From an uncultured Aquimonas sp. (GTDB lineage: Bacteria > Pseudomonadota > Gammaproteobacteria > Xanthomonadales > Xanthomonadaceae), in the NCBI RefSeq assembly GCF_937888285.1, contig NZ_CALART010000058.1, forward strand, positions 1 to 53,169: DNA of 53,169 bases, read 5' to 3'. Below the pieces are notes generated by a model. That model was not told the DNA's origin. It did no database searches and worked only from the letters and a program-made list of their open reading frames with translations. The translations under genes were made by a program, and so were the position numbers. Positions 17,836-29,138 of the stretch are shown here, in pieces (position 1 is the stretch's first letter; the number at the start of each line of letters is the position of its first letter).

Positions 17836-18837
17836 ATGAGCGTTCCCGCCCAGTTCCGCGCCTTCCGCATCCACGCCGACAGCGGCAGGCATCGTGCCGG
17901 TATCGAGTCGATCGGGCTGGAGGATCTGAGCCCCGGCGAGGTGGTGGTCAAGGTCGCGTTCTCCTCCATCAACTACAAGGACGCGCTGGCCGGCACCGGC
18001 AAGGGGCGCATCCTGCGGCGGTTTCCGCTGGTAGGCGGCATCGATGCGTCGGGGCATGTGGTGGCCTCGACCGATCCGCGCTTCAAGGAAGGCGATGCCG
18101 TTCTGTGTACGGGCAGCGGCCTGTCGGAGTCGCGCGACGGAGGCTATACCGAGTACCTGCGGCTCGAGTCGCAGTGGGCGATTCCGCTGCCGGCCGGGCT
18201 CGACCTGCGCGAGGCGATGATTCTCGGCACCGCCGGCTTCACTGCAGCGCTGTCGCTGTACCGGATGGAGCAGAACGGGCAGACGCCCGCCATGGGGCCG
18301 ATCGTGGTTACCGGCGCCACCGGCGGCGTAGGCATGCTGGCCATCGACATCCTCACCCGCGCCGGCTACGAGGCGCACGCGATCACCGGCAAGCTGCAGC
18401 ACCTGGATTTCCTGAGCCAGCTGGGCGCGCGCCAGGTGGTGTCGCGCGAGAACCTGCACTGGGGCCAGAAGCCGCTGGAGAACGCGATCTGGGCCGGCGC
18501 CATCGACAACGTCGGCGACGAGATGCTGGCCGGGCTGACGCGGGTCATCCAGCCCTACGGCAACATCGCCAGCTGCGGCCTGGCCGGTGGCCATGCGCTG
18601 GCGACCACGGTGATGCCCTTCATCATCCGCGGCGTGTCGCTGCTGGGCATCGCCTCGGCCGGCACGGCGCGGCCGATCCGCGACGCGATCTGGGAGCGTC
18701 TATCGGGCGACTGGAAGCCGGCGCACCTGGACCGCATCTGCACGCGGGCGGTGGGGCTTGACGAGCTGGCCCCGGTGTTCGACACCATGCTCGGGGGCGG
18801 TTCCTTCGGCCGCACCCTGGTCTGCGTCACGGATTGA
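17836..18837 (+). CDS. acuI: MDR-family NADPH oxidoreductase (acrylyl-CoA reductase type)
   Basis: A 333-aa zinc-free medium-chain dehydrogenase/reductase of the YhdH/AcuI group; family members reduce acrylyl-CoA to propionyl-CoA or act on quinones and other enones with NADPH. It has the N-terminal GroES-like domain (SSINYKDALAGTGKGRI, characteristic of YhdH/AcuI, FPLVGGIDASG), the Rossmann motif VTGATGGVGMLAI, and NVGDEMLAGL. The Cys/His zinc ligands of alcohol dehydrogenases are absent, as usual. Length matches. The ATG is the conserved start. The AcuI function is from family membership; yhdH is the alternative name. Confidence 0.88.
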   Translation: MSVPAQFRAFRIHADSGRHRAGIESIGLEDLSPGEVVVKVAFSSINYKDALAGTGKGRILRRFPLVGGIDASGHVVASTDPRFKEGDAVLCTGSGLSESRDGGYTEYLRLESQWAIPLPAGLDLREAMILGTAGFTAALSLYRMEQNGQTPAMGPIVVTGATGGVGMLAIDILTRAGYEAHAITGKLQHLDFLSQLGARQVVSRENLHWGQKPLENAIWAGAIDNVGDEMLAGLTRVIQPYGNIASCGLAGGHALATTVMPFIIRGVSLLGIASAGTARPIRDAIWERLSGDWKPAHLDRICTRAVGLDELAPVFDTMLGGGSFGRTLVCVTD

Positions 18838-18935
18838 ACCAAGGCCGTGGTTTGTGCGCCGCGCCGAAGCGGCTAGAATCGGCCAGTCCACCGGGCATTC
18901 ACATCCCCCGGCCCCACACCCGAAAGAGGCCCTCC

Positions 18936-19319
18936 ATGGCACGCGTGCTCATCGTCGATGACTCCCCCTCCCAGCTGATGGGCATGAAGAAGATCATGGA
19001 GAAGCTCGGCCATGAGGTGATCAGCGCGGAAGACGGCGCGCAGGGCGTCGAGGTCGCCAAACGCGAGCTGCCGGACCTGATCCTGATGGACGTGGTGATG
19101 CCGAACTTGAACGGCTTCCAGGCGACGCGCTCGATCTCGAAGGAGCCCGCGACCGCCCATATCCCGATCGTGCTGGTCACCACCAAGGACCAGGTGACCG
19201 ACAAGGTCTGGGGCCTGCGCCAGGGCGCCAAGGCCTACCTGACCAAGCCGGTCAACGAGGCGGCGCTGACCAGCCTGGTGCGCGATCTGCTGGCTGGGGT
19301 GACGCCCGATCAGGGCTGA
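18936..19319 (+). CDS. pilH: Response regulator, PilH-like (twitching motility)
   Basis: A 127-aa stand-alone CheY-like receiver. Asp8/Asp9 (VDDS), phospho-acceptor Asp52 (LILMDVVMP), the Thr of VLVTTKD and the Lys of YLTKP are all present. The start MARVLIVDDSP and the run TTKDQVTDKVWGLRQGAK are very close to PilH of Pseudomonas, which acts in the Pil-Chp system controlling type IV pilus retraction. It stands alone here, without pilG or chpA. The ATG was chosen for the conserved start; upstream in-frame sequence is intergenic. A hairpin terminator follows. Confidence 0.85.
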   Translation: MARVLIVDDSPSQLMGMKKIMEKLGHEVISAEDGAQGVEVAKRELPDLILMDVVMPNLNGFQATRSISKEPATAHIPIVLVTTKDQVTDKVWGLRQGAKAYLTKPVNEAALTSLVRDLLAGVTPDQG

Positions 19320-19343
19320 GCGCGAGTCAGCGAGGAATGCATG

Positions 19344-19365
19344 AAGGCCCGCGCGAGCGGGCCTT
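19344..19365 (+). terminator. Hairpin terminator after pilH
   Basis: A 9-bp stem (aaggcccgc / gcgggcctt) with a gcga tetraloop, 25 bases after the pilH stop. The T tract is weak (ttctgcgtt), so termination strength is uncertain. Confidence 0.6.
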
Positions 19366-19943
19366 CTGCGTTGTGGGGCGCAGCGGACGCGGGTCGGGGA
19401 GAGCGGCTTGGCGCGCCGGAGGGGGCGATTGGCTCGGAGCTGGCATCGCGTGGCACGGAGCGTGGTGTTCATGCCCTGGGGCTGGCTTCGCTCAATGCTT
19501 GGCTTCTCCCGGACCCGATGGCGGATGCGCTGCGCTTATCCGCCCTACAAGGGCAGGTGACGCGGCGCATTGGTCGGAGCAGAGGCTGACGTGCGTGCTC
19601 TGACCTTCGCTTCGCTTGACGCGCCCGCGTCTCCGGGACTCGATGGCGGATGCGCTGCGCTTATCCGCCCTACAACGGCGGGTGACGCCTTGCCCTCATC
19701 GAAGCGGCAGGCTGCGGTGCGCGTAGGGCAGATGAGCGCAGCGCCTCTGCCGCGGCGCGCCCTCGGGATCGGCACAGAGGCAGGAGTTGGCAGTCCCTAG
19801 GCACCCCAGGGGCGACCTCAGGATTGGCACAGAAGCGGCAGCGGCGAGCACTCTGGCTTCTCAAGGATGGCGCCCGCAGGGCATGCGCCGCTGCGGGTGA
19901 GCCCTCGGCCACGGACGCCACGCTGCGAGACGGCTCGATTTCG
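19366..19943. repeat. Repeat-rich gap with GCGGATGCGCTGCGC-type palindromes
   Basis: No gene is supported. Two copies of a palindromic unit (core ggcggatgcgctgcgcttat) lie at about 19520-19548 and 19645-19673. The second is followed by a diverged inverted partner near 19726-19754. The same family occurs at 23.1-23.7 kb and 34.9-35.05 kb. The remaining sequence is GC-rich and featureless. Confidence 0.7.
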
Positions 19944-20855
19944 TTATCGCGCCGGCAGAAAGCCCGACGGGTCCACCGGGCGGCCGTTGCGGCGGATCTC
20001 GAAGTGCAGCATGTCGCGAGCCGCACCCGAGCGGCCCATCTCGGCGATCTGCTGGCCGCCGCGCACCTGCTCGCCCTCGGCCACCAGACGCTTGCGGTTG
20101 TGGCCATAGGCCGAGAGGAACTCGTCGTTGTGCTTGACGATGATCAGCTCGCCGTAGCCGATCAGGCCCGAGCCCGAATACACGATCACACCGTCGGCGG
20201 CCGCCAGCACCGGCTGGCCCGCGCTGCCGGCGATGCTCAAGCCCTGCCGGGTCGGGTCACCGGCGACGAAGCGCCCGACCACCTGCCCTGCCGTAGGCCA
20301 CTGCCAGCGCGGCGCACCGGTGGGCGTCGGGGCGGGCGTGGGCGCAGGCGGCTGCGCGACCGGGGGCGGCGGCGTGCTGACAACGGGCGCCGTGGTATTG
20401 CCGGCAGGCGCGCCGGGCGTCGAAGGCGTCGGTGCTGGCGTACTGCCCTGCGCAGGCACGCCAGGCGCCGTCGTGCCGGTCGCGGGTCGGGTGGCTGTGC
20501 CGCTGCCCGGCGCGGTGCCGGCGGTTTGGGTCGGCCGCTGCGGTGGCGTCGCGCCACCCGGCGGCCCCAGCCGCAGACGCTGGCCGGGATAGATGGTGAA
20601 CGGCGCGGCGATGCCGTTCCAGGCGGCGATCTGCCGATACTCCAGGCCGTGCCGGAAAGCGATGCTGTAGAGCGTGTCGCCACGCTGCACCACGTGCACG
20701 CGGCTGCTGTCGCCCGCGGGCGCAGGCCGCGGCGTTTCGCGACCGGGCGGGGCGCGATCGATCACCACCGCGCGCGGCGCGACACCGCAGGCGGCAAGCG
20801 TGGCCAGCACAAGGCAGGCGACCGCGCGCAGCGCGAAGCTCGGAAGTGCGCGCAT
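19944..20855 (-). CDS. nlpD: NlpD-like lipoprotein: LysM plus degenerate M23 domain
   Basis: A 303-aa envelope lipoprotein. The signal peptide ends in LAAC (Cys23). A LysM peptidoglycan-binding domain follows (about 52-97, VVQRGDTLYSIAFRHG ... YPGQRLRL), then a Pro/Thr/Ala-rich linker (about 100-190), then an M23/LytM domain (about 195-303). Catalytic positions of true M23 enzymes are lost (RQGLSIAG where HxGxDIA is expected), as in NlpD and EnvC, which activate amidases in cell separation rather than cutting themselves. Its start overlaps the pcm stop by one base (TGATG), so translation is coupled. The surE-pcm-nlpD order is classic in gammaproteobacteria. Confidence 0.92.
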   Translation of the reverse strand: MRALPSFALRAVACLVLATLAACGVAPRAVVIDRAPPGRETPRPAPAGDSSRVHVVQRGDTLYSIAFRHGLEYRQIAAWNGIAAPFTIYPGQRLRLGPPGGATPPQRPTQTAGTAPGSGTATRPATGTTAPGVPAQGSTPAPTPSTPGAPAGNTTAPVVSTPPPPVAQPPAPTPAPTPTGAPRWQWPTAGQVVGRFVAGDPTRQGLSIAGSAGQPVLAAADGVIVYSGSGLIGYGELIIVKHNDEFLSAYGHNRKRLVAEGEQVRGGQQIAEMGRSGAARDMLHFEIRRNGRPVDPSGFLPAR

Positions 20856-21550
20856 CAGGCCATGCCCCCGAGCAGCGGCACGAACATCACCGGGCCAAGG
20901 TCGTCCTGCTGCCAGCGGTCCTCGACCCAGCGCAGGCGGATCAGGCGCTGGCCATCGGGGGCGCCAACCGGGGCGACGAACACGCCGCCCGGCTTGAGCT
21001 GGGCGATCAGCTTGGGGTCGACCGAGTCGGCCGCCGCGGTGACGATGATGGCGTCGAAGGGCGCGTGCTCCGGCCAGCCGAGGCGGCCGTCCTCGAAGCG
21101 CGCGCGGACATTGCTGAAACCGAGCTTGCGCAGGCGCTTGCGGGCGCTGCGCGAGAGCTCCTCGATGCGCTCGACGCTGCTGACCTGGTCCACCAGCATG
21201 GCCAGCACGGCGGCCTGGTAGCCCGAACCGGTGCCGAGTTCCAGCACCGACTTCGGCAGGCCGAACTCGATCAGGGCCTCGGTCATGCGCGCCACCACAT
21301 AGGGCTGCGACAGGGTCTGGCCGCGGCCGATCGGCAGCGCGGTGTCGTCGTAGGCGCGCGTGGCCAGGGCTTCCTCGCAGAACAGATGACGCGGCAGGGT
21401 GCGCATGACCTCCAGCACCCGCGGGTCGCGGATGCCCTGCTCGCGCAGGCGCTCGACCATGCGGTCGCGCGCGCGCTGCGAGGTCATGCCCAGCCCGAGC
21501 GCTTCGCGCGGAAGGCGCAGCCCTGGGCTCATCGCTGCGGCTCCATGCAT
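20855..21550 (-). CDS. pcm: Protein-L-isoaspartate O-methyltransferase
   Basis: A 231-aa SAM-dependent repair enzyme that methylates L-isoaspartyl residues in aged proteins. It shows LPIGRGQTLSQPYVVARM (substrate site), motif I VLELGTGSGYQAAVLA, the acidic end of strand 2 in VSSVERI, and FDAIIVTAAADSV. The length slightly exceeds E. coli Pcm because of an N-terminal extension; ATG 21550 follows gagggcaggg, and an in-frame ATG 18 bases later is also possible. It lies 10 bases after surE and overlaps nlpD by one base. Confidence 0.94.
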   Translation of the reverse strand: MHGAAAMSPGLRLPREALGLGMTSQRARDRMVERLREQGIRDPRVLEVMRTLPRHLFCEEALATRAYDDTALPIGRGQTLSQPYVVARMTEALIEFGLPKSVLELGTGSGYQAAVLAMLVDQVSSVERIEELSRSARKRLRKLGFSNVRARFEDGRLGWPEHAPFDAIIVTAAADSVDPKLIAQLKPGGVFVAPVGAPDGQRLIRLRWVEDRWQQDDLGPVMFVPLLGGMA

Positions 21551-21560
21551 GCCCCTGCCC

Positions 21561-22337
21561 TCATGCGCGGCCCGGCAGGCCGTCGCTGAGCGCGCTCACC
21601 CAGCCGGAGACCTTCTCCAGCGCCTGGTAGCGGGTCAGGTCAACGTGGATCGGCGTGATCGAGATGAAGCCCGTGCGCACGGCGTGGAAATCGGTGCCGG
21701 GGCCGGCGTCCTGCTCGGGGCCGGCCGGGCCGATCCACCAGATCGGGCGACCGCGCGGGTCCTGCTGCGGGATGCAGGCCTCGGCGCGGTGGCGATGGCC
21801 GAGGCGGGTGACCTCGAAGCCGCGGATCTCGTCCCAGGGCAGGTCGGGCACGTTGACGTTGAGGATGGTGTCGGCCGGCAGCGGATCGGTCTGCAGGCGC
21901 TGCACGATCAGCTGTGCGGCGCGCGCCGCCGACTCGAAGTGGCGACCACTGCCCTCACGGGTCACCAGCGACATCGCCACCGCCGGATGGCCGAGAAAGC
22001 GGCCTTCCATGGCTGCGGCGACGGTGCCCGAATAGATGACGTCGTCGCCGAGGTTGGCGGCATTGTTGATGCCGGAGACGACGATGTCGGGGTCGAAGTC
22101 GAGCATGCCGCACAGTGCCAGATGCACGCAGTCGGTGGGCGTGCCGGCGCACCGGTAGGTGTGCTCGTCGACCTTGGAGACGCGGATCGGCTGGTCCAGG
22201 GTCAGCGAGTTCGAGGCGCCGCTGCGATCGCGGTCGGGCGCCACCACGGTGACCGGGCCGAGGGCGCGCAGGCCCTCCGCAAGCACCTTGATGCCGGGAG
22301 CGTCCACACCGTCGTCGTTGCTGACCAGAAAGCGCAT
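21561..22337 (-). CDS. surE: 5'/3'-nucleotidase SurE
   Basis: A 258-aa metal-dependent nucleoside monophosphate phosphatase. It carries MRFLVSNDDGVDAPGI with the metal ligands Asp8-Asp9, PDRDRSGASNSLT with the conserved Ser, and VSGINNAANLGDDVIYSGTV with the conserved Asn. I chose ATG 22337 because MRxLxSNDDG is the universal start; the 10 extra upstream residues are not family-like. It leads the surE-pcm-nlpD operon and is transcribed away from smr, with a shared 85-bp upstream region. Confidence 0.95.
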   Translation of the reverse strand: MRFLVSNDDGVDAPGIKVLAEGLRALGPVTVVAPDRDRSGASNSLTLDQPIRVSKVDEHTYRCAGTPTDCVHLALCGMLDFDPDIVVSGINNAANLGDDVIYSGTVAAAMEGRFLGHPAVAMSLVTREGSGRHFESAARAAQLIVQRLQTDPLPADTILNVNVPDLPWDEIRGFEVTRLGHRHRAEACIPQQDPRGRPIWWIGPAGPEQDAGPGTDFHAVRTGFISITPIHVDLTRYQALEKVSGWVSALSDGLPGRA

Positions 22338-22422
22338 GAGGGGCCTCGCTGCAAAGCCCGCAATCATACAGGCCGAGGTGCCCGGCTTCCCCCTTCACGC
22401 GCCGGCCGCTATGTTGCGAATC

Positions 22423-22986
22423 ATGTCGCGCCGCCCCGCCAAGCCCGCCGCTCCGCCTGCACGCGCCAGTGAGGACGACCTCGCGCTGTTCCAGGAGGCC
22501 ATCGGGCCGGTGCGGCGCATCGAGGTCGAGCCCTCAGCCATCGAGCCCGCGAAGCCTGCGCCGCGGCCGCGCTCGCGCGAGGCCGATGAGCTGCAGGCGA
22601 AGCAGGACTTCCAGCTGCGGCCCTTCGAGTTTGCCGCCGACACCCTGGGCGACACCCTGGAGTACCTGGCCGACGGCCACTCGCCGAAGTTGATGCGCGA
22701 CCTGAAGCGCGGCCGCTACGCCGTGCAGGACGAGCTTGACCTGCACCGGATGCACGCGGGGCTCGCGGATGAGGCCATCCGCATCTTTCTCGCCGAAGCG
22801 CGCGAGCACGGCTTCCGCTGCGTGCGCATCATCCACGGCAAGGGCCTGCGCTCGAAGGACGCCACACCGGTGTTGAAGCTGCTCACCGACAAGGTGCTGC
22901 GCTTCCGCAGCGACGTGCTGGCCTATGCCTCCGCCAAGCCGGCCGAGGGCGGGACGGGTGCGGTGGTGGTATTGCTCAAACGCTAG
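22423..22986 (+). CDS. Smr-domain protein
   Basis: A 187-aa protein with a C-terminal Smr (small MutS-related) domain. The motifs are DELDLHRM (LDLHG-like) and VRIIHGKG (the HGxG motif), followed by a long C-terminal strand. Smr domains bind or nick branched nucleic acids or cut stalled-ribosome mRNA. The N-terminal part (SEDDLALFQEAIGPVRRI) matches the proteobacterial SmrA/SmrB/YdaL type. ATG 22423 is favoured; ATG 22411 in the same frame adds four residues. It is divergent from surE. The exact cell role is not set by sequence. Confidence 0.85.
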   Translation: MSRRPAKPAAPPARASEDDLALFQEAIGPVRRIEVEPSAIEPAKPAPRPRSREADELQAKQDFQLRPFEFAADTLGDTLEYLADGHSPKLMRDLKRGRYAVQDELDLHRMHAGLADEAIRIFLAEAREHGFRCVRIIHGKGLRSKDATPVLKLLTDKVLRFRSDVLAYASAKPAEGGTGAVVVLLKR

Positions 22987-23078
22987 GGCGTGGCGTCGAC
23001 AATCGATCGATGCCGCGCTGCCCTTTGGCGCCAGCATTCCTGAGGCTGCGCTCGATGCATCACCTTCCCCTGGATCCT

Positions 23079-23681
23079 GAGGCTTCGCTCGATGCGCCGG
23101 CTTCTCCTGGACCCGCTGGCGGATGCGCTGCGCTTATCCGCCCTACGAATGCGGGCGACGCGGCGCCTACAACGGCGATTGACGCCTTGCCCTCATCGAA
23201 GCGGCAGGCTGCAGCGCGCGTAGGGTAGATAAGCGCAGCGCATCTACCACCGATGCTCGCCTTGCCCTCGGAGCCTCCCGAGGCTTCGCTCGATGCACCG
23301 GCTTCCCCTCGACCCGCTGGCGGATGCGCTGCGCTTATCCGCCCTACGAATGCGGGCGACGCGGAGCCTACAACAGCGAGTGACGCCTTGCCCTCATCGG
23401 AGCGGCAGGCTGCAGTGCGCGTAGGGTAGATAAGCGCAGCGCATCTACCACCGATGCTCGCCTTGCCCTCGGAGCCTCCTGAGGCTTCGCTCGATGCGCC
23501 GGCTTCTCCTGGACCCGCTGGCGGATGCGCTGCGCTTATCCGCCCTACGAATGCGGGCGACGCGGCGCCTACAACGGCGATTGACGCCTTGCCCTCATCG
23601 AAGCGGCAGGCTGCAGCGCGCGTAGGGTAGACAAGCGCAGCGCATCTACCACCGGTGCTCGCCTTGCCCTCGGAGCCTCCC
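23079..23681. repeat. Three tandem 201-bp repeats with internal inverted arms
   Basis: Units begin at 23079, 23280 and 23481, with a partial fourth start at 23682; the period is exactly 201 bp and copies differ at a few positions. Each unit contains a 29-bp arm (core ggcggatgcgctgcgcttat, for example 23118-23146) and an inverted, slightly diverged partner about 73 bp on (23220-23248), so each can form a large cruciform. As 201 is divisible by three, an open frame runs through all copies on the minus strand, but its composition does not look like a protein. The whole 22987-23922 gap between smr and acnA otherwise holds a CCCCTCTCCC-type inverted pair at 23790-23833. Confidence 0.9.
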
Positions 23682-23922
23682 GAGGCTTGGCTCGAAGCGC
23701 TGGCATCTTCAGGGCACACTGACGCGTGGAATGCGCCGCGAGCCGCGGAAGCAGGGTTTGGGAAGCAGACCAAGCCCTTCGCGAGCCTTGCCCCCTCTCC
23801 CCTGCCCCTCTCCCACGAGGGGAGAGGGGAGAACGCCAGCGCGAGTCGGAAGCCACGTGAACACCTCGTGTGAATGTCATCTTCGCTAAGGTGTAGGGCT
23901 TGACCCACGCAAGGAGTCTGCG

Positions 23923-26664
<2,742 letters not shown>

Positions 26665-26676
26665 GCCAATCGTACG

Positions 26677-27082
26677 GCCACGGCCCACGCCGGCATCGGG
26701 GTGGGCCGTGGCTTGGCGAGGCATTTCTTCGCAATCAGGCGGGGCGGATGACGTGTTGAGCGGCCGCGGCGACGTTGGGCCGCGCTGCGCTCGGCACCCA
26801 CCTGCCCAAAGCCAAACTCAAGCCCAAACCTAAACCTGAAGCGGACGCCGGAGCCGGAGCCGGAGCCGGAATAGGGTGGGCCCTGGCCCACCAGGAGCTC
26901 GACCCTCGCCCCGGTCGTCTCACACCTGCGCCATGCCGAAGCGCTGCCTTGGCAAGCACGCGAGGTTCCGCCCTCGCCTCGCTCATCGCGCCCTGGCCCC
27001 ACGCCCATCGCCCATCGGCGGGGTCCCCACGCTGGATCGCGGCTGGCGCACGACGATACGCCGAGCACCGCGCCTGGATCCC
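26677..27082. other. Hairpin after acnA, then a repeat-rich gap
   Basis: A 12-bp perfect stem (26677-26688 with 26701-26712, gccacggcccac arms) with a 12-base loop lies 12 bases after acnA; there is no good T run, so it is a weak terminator candidate. The rest of the gap holds a run of four ggagcc hexamers (about 26848-26870), an aaacc-rich stretch, and a GTGGG...CCCAC palindrome (26871-26892) like those at 8.5 and 42.4 kb. No gene is supported. Confidence 0.5.
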
Positions 27083-29113
27083 TCACCCCGCCTCGGGCGC
27101 CTCGCCCTCGAAATCGAGCCGCGGCGACGCCGCCGCCAGCGCATCGCCCTGCAGGTAATCGACGCCGAGGTTCCACAGCCCGCTGACCGCCGCCATCGAC
27201 TCGACGCGGTCGATCAGCAGCTCGCGCCCCAGCGCATGCCAGGCGGCGATGCGCGCCGCGGGCTCCGGGCCTTGCAGCGTCGACTGCGGCAGCCGCAGCA
27301 GCTGCACCGGCGCAGCACTCAGCTGCTCCAGCAGATCCAGACTCGGGCTGCGGCTGGACGCCGCCAGCGCCAACCCGGTAGCGACCAAGCGCGCCACCAG
27401 CTCGGCATGCGCCGGGTCCTGCAGGGCATCGGCATCGAGTTCCAGCCACAGGTCTTCCAGCAGCGCCGGGCGTCGCTTCAGCTCGGCTTCGATCCAGGCG
27501 ATCTGGCGGGCATCCACCGAGGCCAGATCCAGTGGCACCATCAGGCTGCTGCGACGGCCGCGCTGGCGCTGCTCGGTGACCGCCTCGAAGGCGTTGAACA
27601 GGGCCATGCGGTCGATCGTCGACAGCTGCCCCTGCTCGCGCGCCAGCCCGAGGAACTCGGCACGCGTATAACCCTGCAGCGGCGCGCGCAGATCGCGCAG
27701 CTTGGTGATCAGGGCATAGGCGCTGCGCTCGCCGCGCAGGCGCAGCAAGGGCTGGAATTCCAGGCGCAGGCTGCCGCCGCGCGCCAGCTCCGCCAGCGCG
27801 TGCCGGATCACCAGCACGCGTTCGGGCGGCAGCGCGTCGGGGTCACGCGAGAGCACGCCCTCGGCACGGTTGCCGCCGAGCTGCGCGGCCACGCTGACCG
27901 CGGCAAAAGCGCTGGTGATCCAGCGTTCGCCCTCGGGGTCAGCCTGGGTGCGCGGCGGCAGCGCGTAGCCGATCGACAGCCCCAGCTGCAGCGGCTGCGC
28001 GCCCACATCGAAGGCCTGGCTGCGCACGCCCTCCAGCAGATCGCTTAAGGCTGAACGCACCGCCTCCACCTCGGCGCGCTCGATCAGCACGCCAAAGCCC
28101 AGCTCTTCCCACAGGGCATAGCAGTCGCCGCTGCCGAGCACCGCCTCGATGCGCTCGGCCAGCGCCCGCTCCAGCGCATCGGTGCCGCCGAGACCCAGCT
28201 TCTCGCGCAGCGCGGCAGCGCCATCGACGCGCAGCGCCGCCAGCACCCGCCACTCGCCGCCGGCAGCGGACTGTCGCTGCCGCAGCCGCTGCAGGAAATC
28301 ACCGCGACGCAGGCGCGTACCGCTGACCACGGGCTCGTTCGGCGCGTGCCCCTGGAACATGCGGGCACGCTTGATGCGGCTGCGCACCGCCGCGATCAGC
28401 ACGCGCGGCCGGATCGGCTTGGTCAGGAAGTCGTCGACGCCGACGCGCAGGGCGTTGAAGCGTGCCTGCTGGCGCTCCTCGCCGGACAGCACCACCACCT
28501 GCGGCTGCGGCTGCAGTTCGGCGCGCAGGCGGCGGGTGACAGCGAGACCGTCCAGGCCCGGCATGTACAGATCCAGCAGCACCAGGTCGGGCCGCCAGTC
28601 GCGCGCCCGCGCCAGCGCGGCGTCGGCCTCATCGAAGGCTTCAACCTGCATGCCGACGCGGCCCAGCACCGTGCTCGCGTAGAGCCGCGCTTCGGCGTCG
28701 TCATCGATCAGCAGCACCCGGAAGGGCGAGCGATCGAGCCCGGCCACCCACTCGCGCAGGCGCGCCAGCACCGCATCGATGCGGGTGTCCTCGATCACCA
28801 GATCGGCTCCCGCCAGCTCGGCCGGCAGGCGCTGGTCGCGGCTGGCGAAAGCCACCAGCTGCACCGAGGCCATGCGCGGGTCCTGCAGGCTCAGGCTGTC
28901 CAGCGCCTGCGCCACGGCGGGAACCGCCGCCGCGCGCGTCAGCAGCAGATCGGGCACGTCATCCTTGAGGCTGGCCAGCCAGTCGTCGACCTGCTCGAAG
29001 GCCTGCATCCGCCAGCCGAGGGCGCCCATCGCCGAGCCCAGCGCCGCCGCGGCGGGTGCCGGCAGGTTCAGGGAATGCACTCGCACCGAAGCTGTTGCGG
29101 CGTGCGTAGTCAT
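27083..29113 (-). CDS. Response regulator with degenerate GGDEF-like and EAL domains
   Basis: A 676-aa protein. Residues 1-120 look like a receiver fold without phospho-acceptor residues. Residues 131-250 are a complete receiver (LLIDDD, Asp181 in LVLLDLYMP, VVVLSGEE, FLTKPI). Residues about 265-425 resemble a GGDEF fold without GGDEF. Residues about 435-676 are EAL-like (LEFQPLLRL, YLQGDALA), but the signature EAL is YAL and other metal ligands are changed (LELDAD, LIDRVES), so phosphodiesterase activity is unlikely. The layout recalls FimX, a c-di-GMP-binding pilus regulator, but identity is not shown. ATG 29113 has aggaaag upstream. It lies 25 bp after the lipoprotein hydrolase gene and is probably co-transcribed with it. 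Confidence 0.82.
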   Translation of the reverse strand: MTTHAATASVRVHSLNLPAPAAAALGSAMGALGWRMQAFEQVDDWLASLKDDVPDLLLTRAAAVPAVAQALDSLSLQDPRMASVQLVAFASRDQRLPAELAGADLVIEDTRIDAVLARLREWVAGLDRSPFRVLLIDDDAEARLYASTVLGRVGMQVEAFDEADAALARARDWRPDLVLLDLYMPGLDGLAVTRRLRAELQPQPQVVVLSGEERQQARFNALRVGVDDFLTKPIRPRVLIAAVRSRIKRARMFQGHAPNEPVVSGTRLRRGDFLQRLRQRQSAAGGEWRVLAALRVDGAAALREKLGLGGTDALERALAERIEAVLGSGDCYALWEELGFGVLIERAEVEAVRSALSDLLEGVRSQAFDVGAQPLQLGLSIGYALPPRTQADPEGERWITSAFAAVSVAAQLGGNRAEGVLSRDPDALPPERVLVIRHALAELARGGSLRLEFQPLLRLRGERSAYALITKLRDLRAPLQGYTRAEFLGLAREQGQLSTIDRMALFNAFEAVTEQRQRGRRSSLMVPLDLASVDARQIAWIEAELKRRPALLEDLWLELDADALQDPAHAELVARLVATGLALAASSRSPSLDLLEQLSAAPVQLLRLPQSTLQGPEPAARIAAWHALGRELLIDRVESMAAVSGLWNLGVDYLQGDALAAASPRLDFEGEAPEAG

Positions 29114-29138
29114 GTGGAGCTTTCCTCGGCGCAGTCGC

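Noticed and set aside
23079..23681. Possible CRISPR array because of regular repeats
   Set aside because: Units are 201 bp, contiguous, with no unique spacers; they are tandem duplications of a palindromic element.
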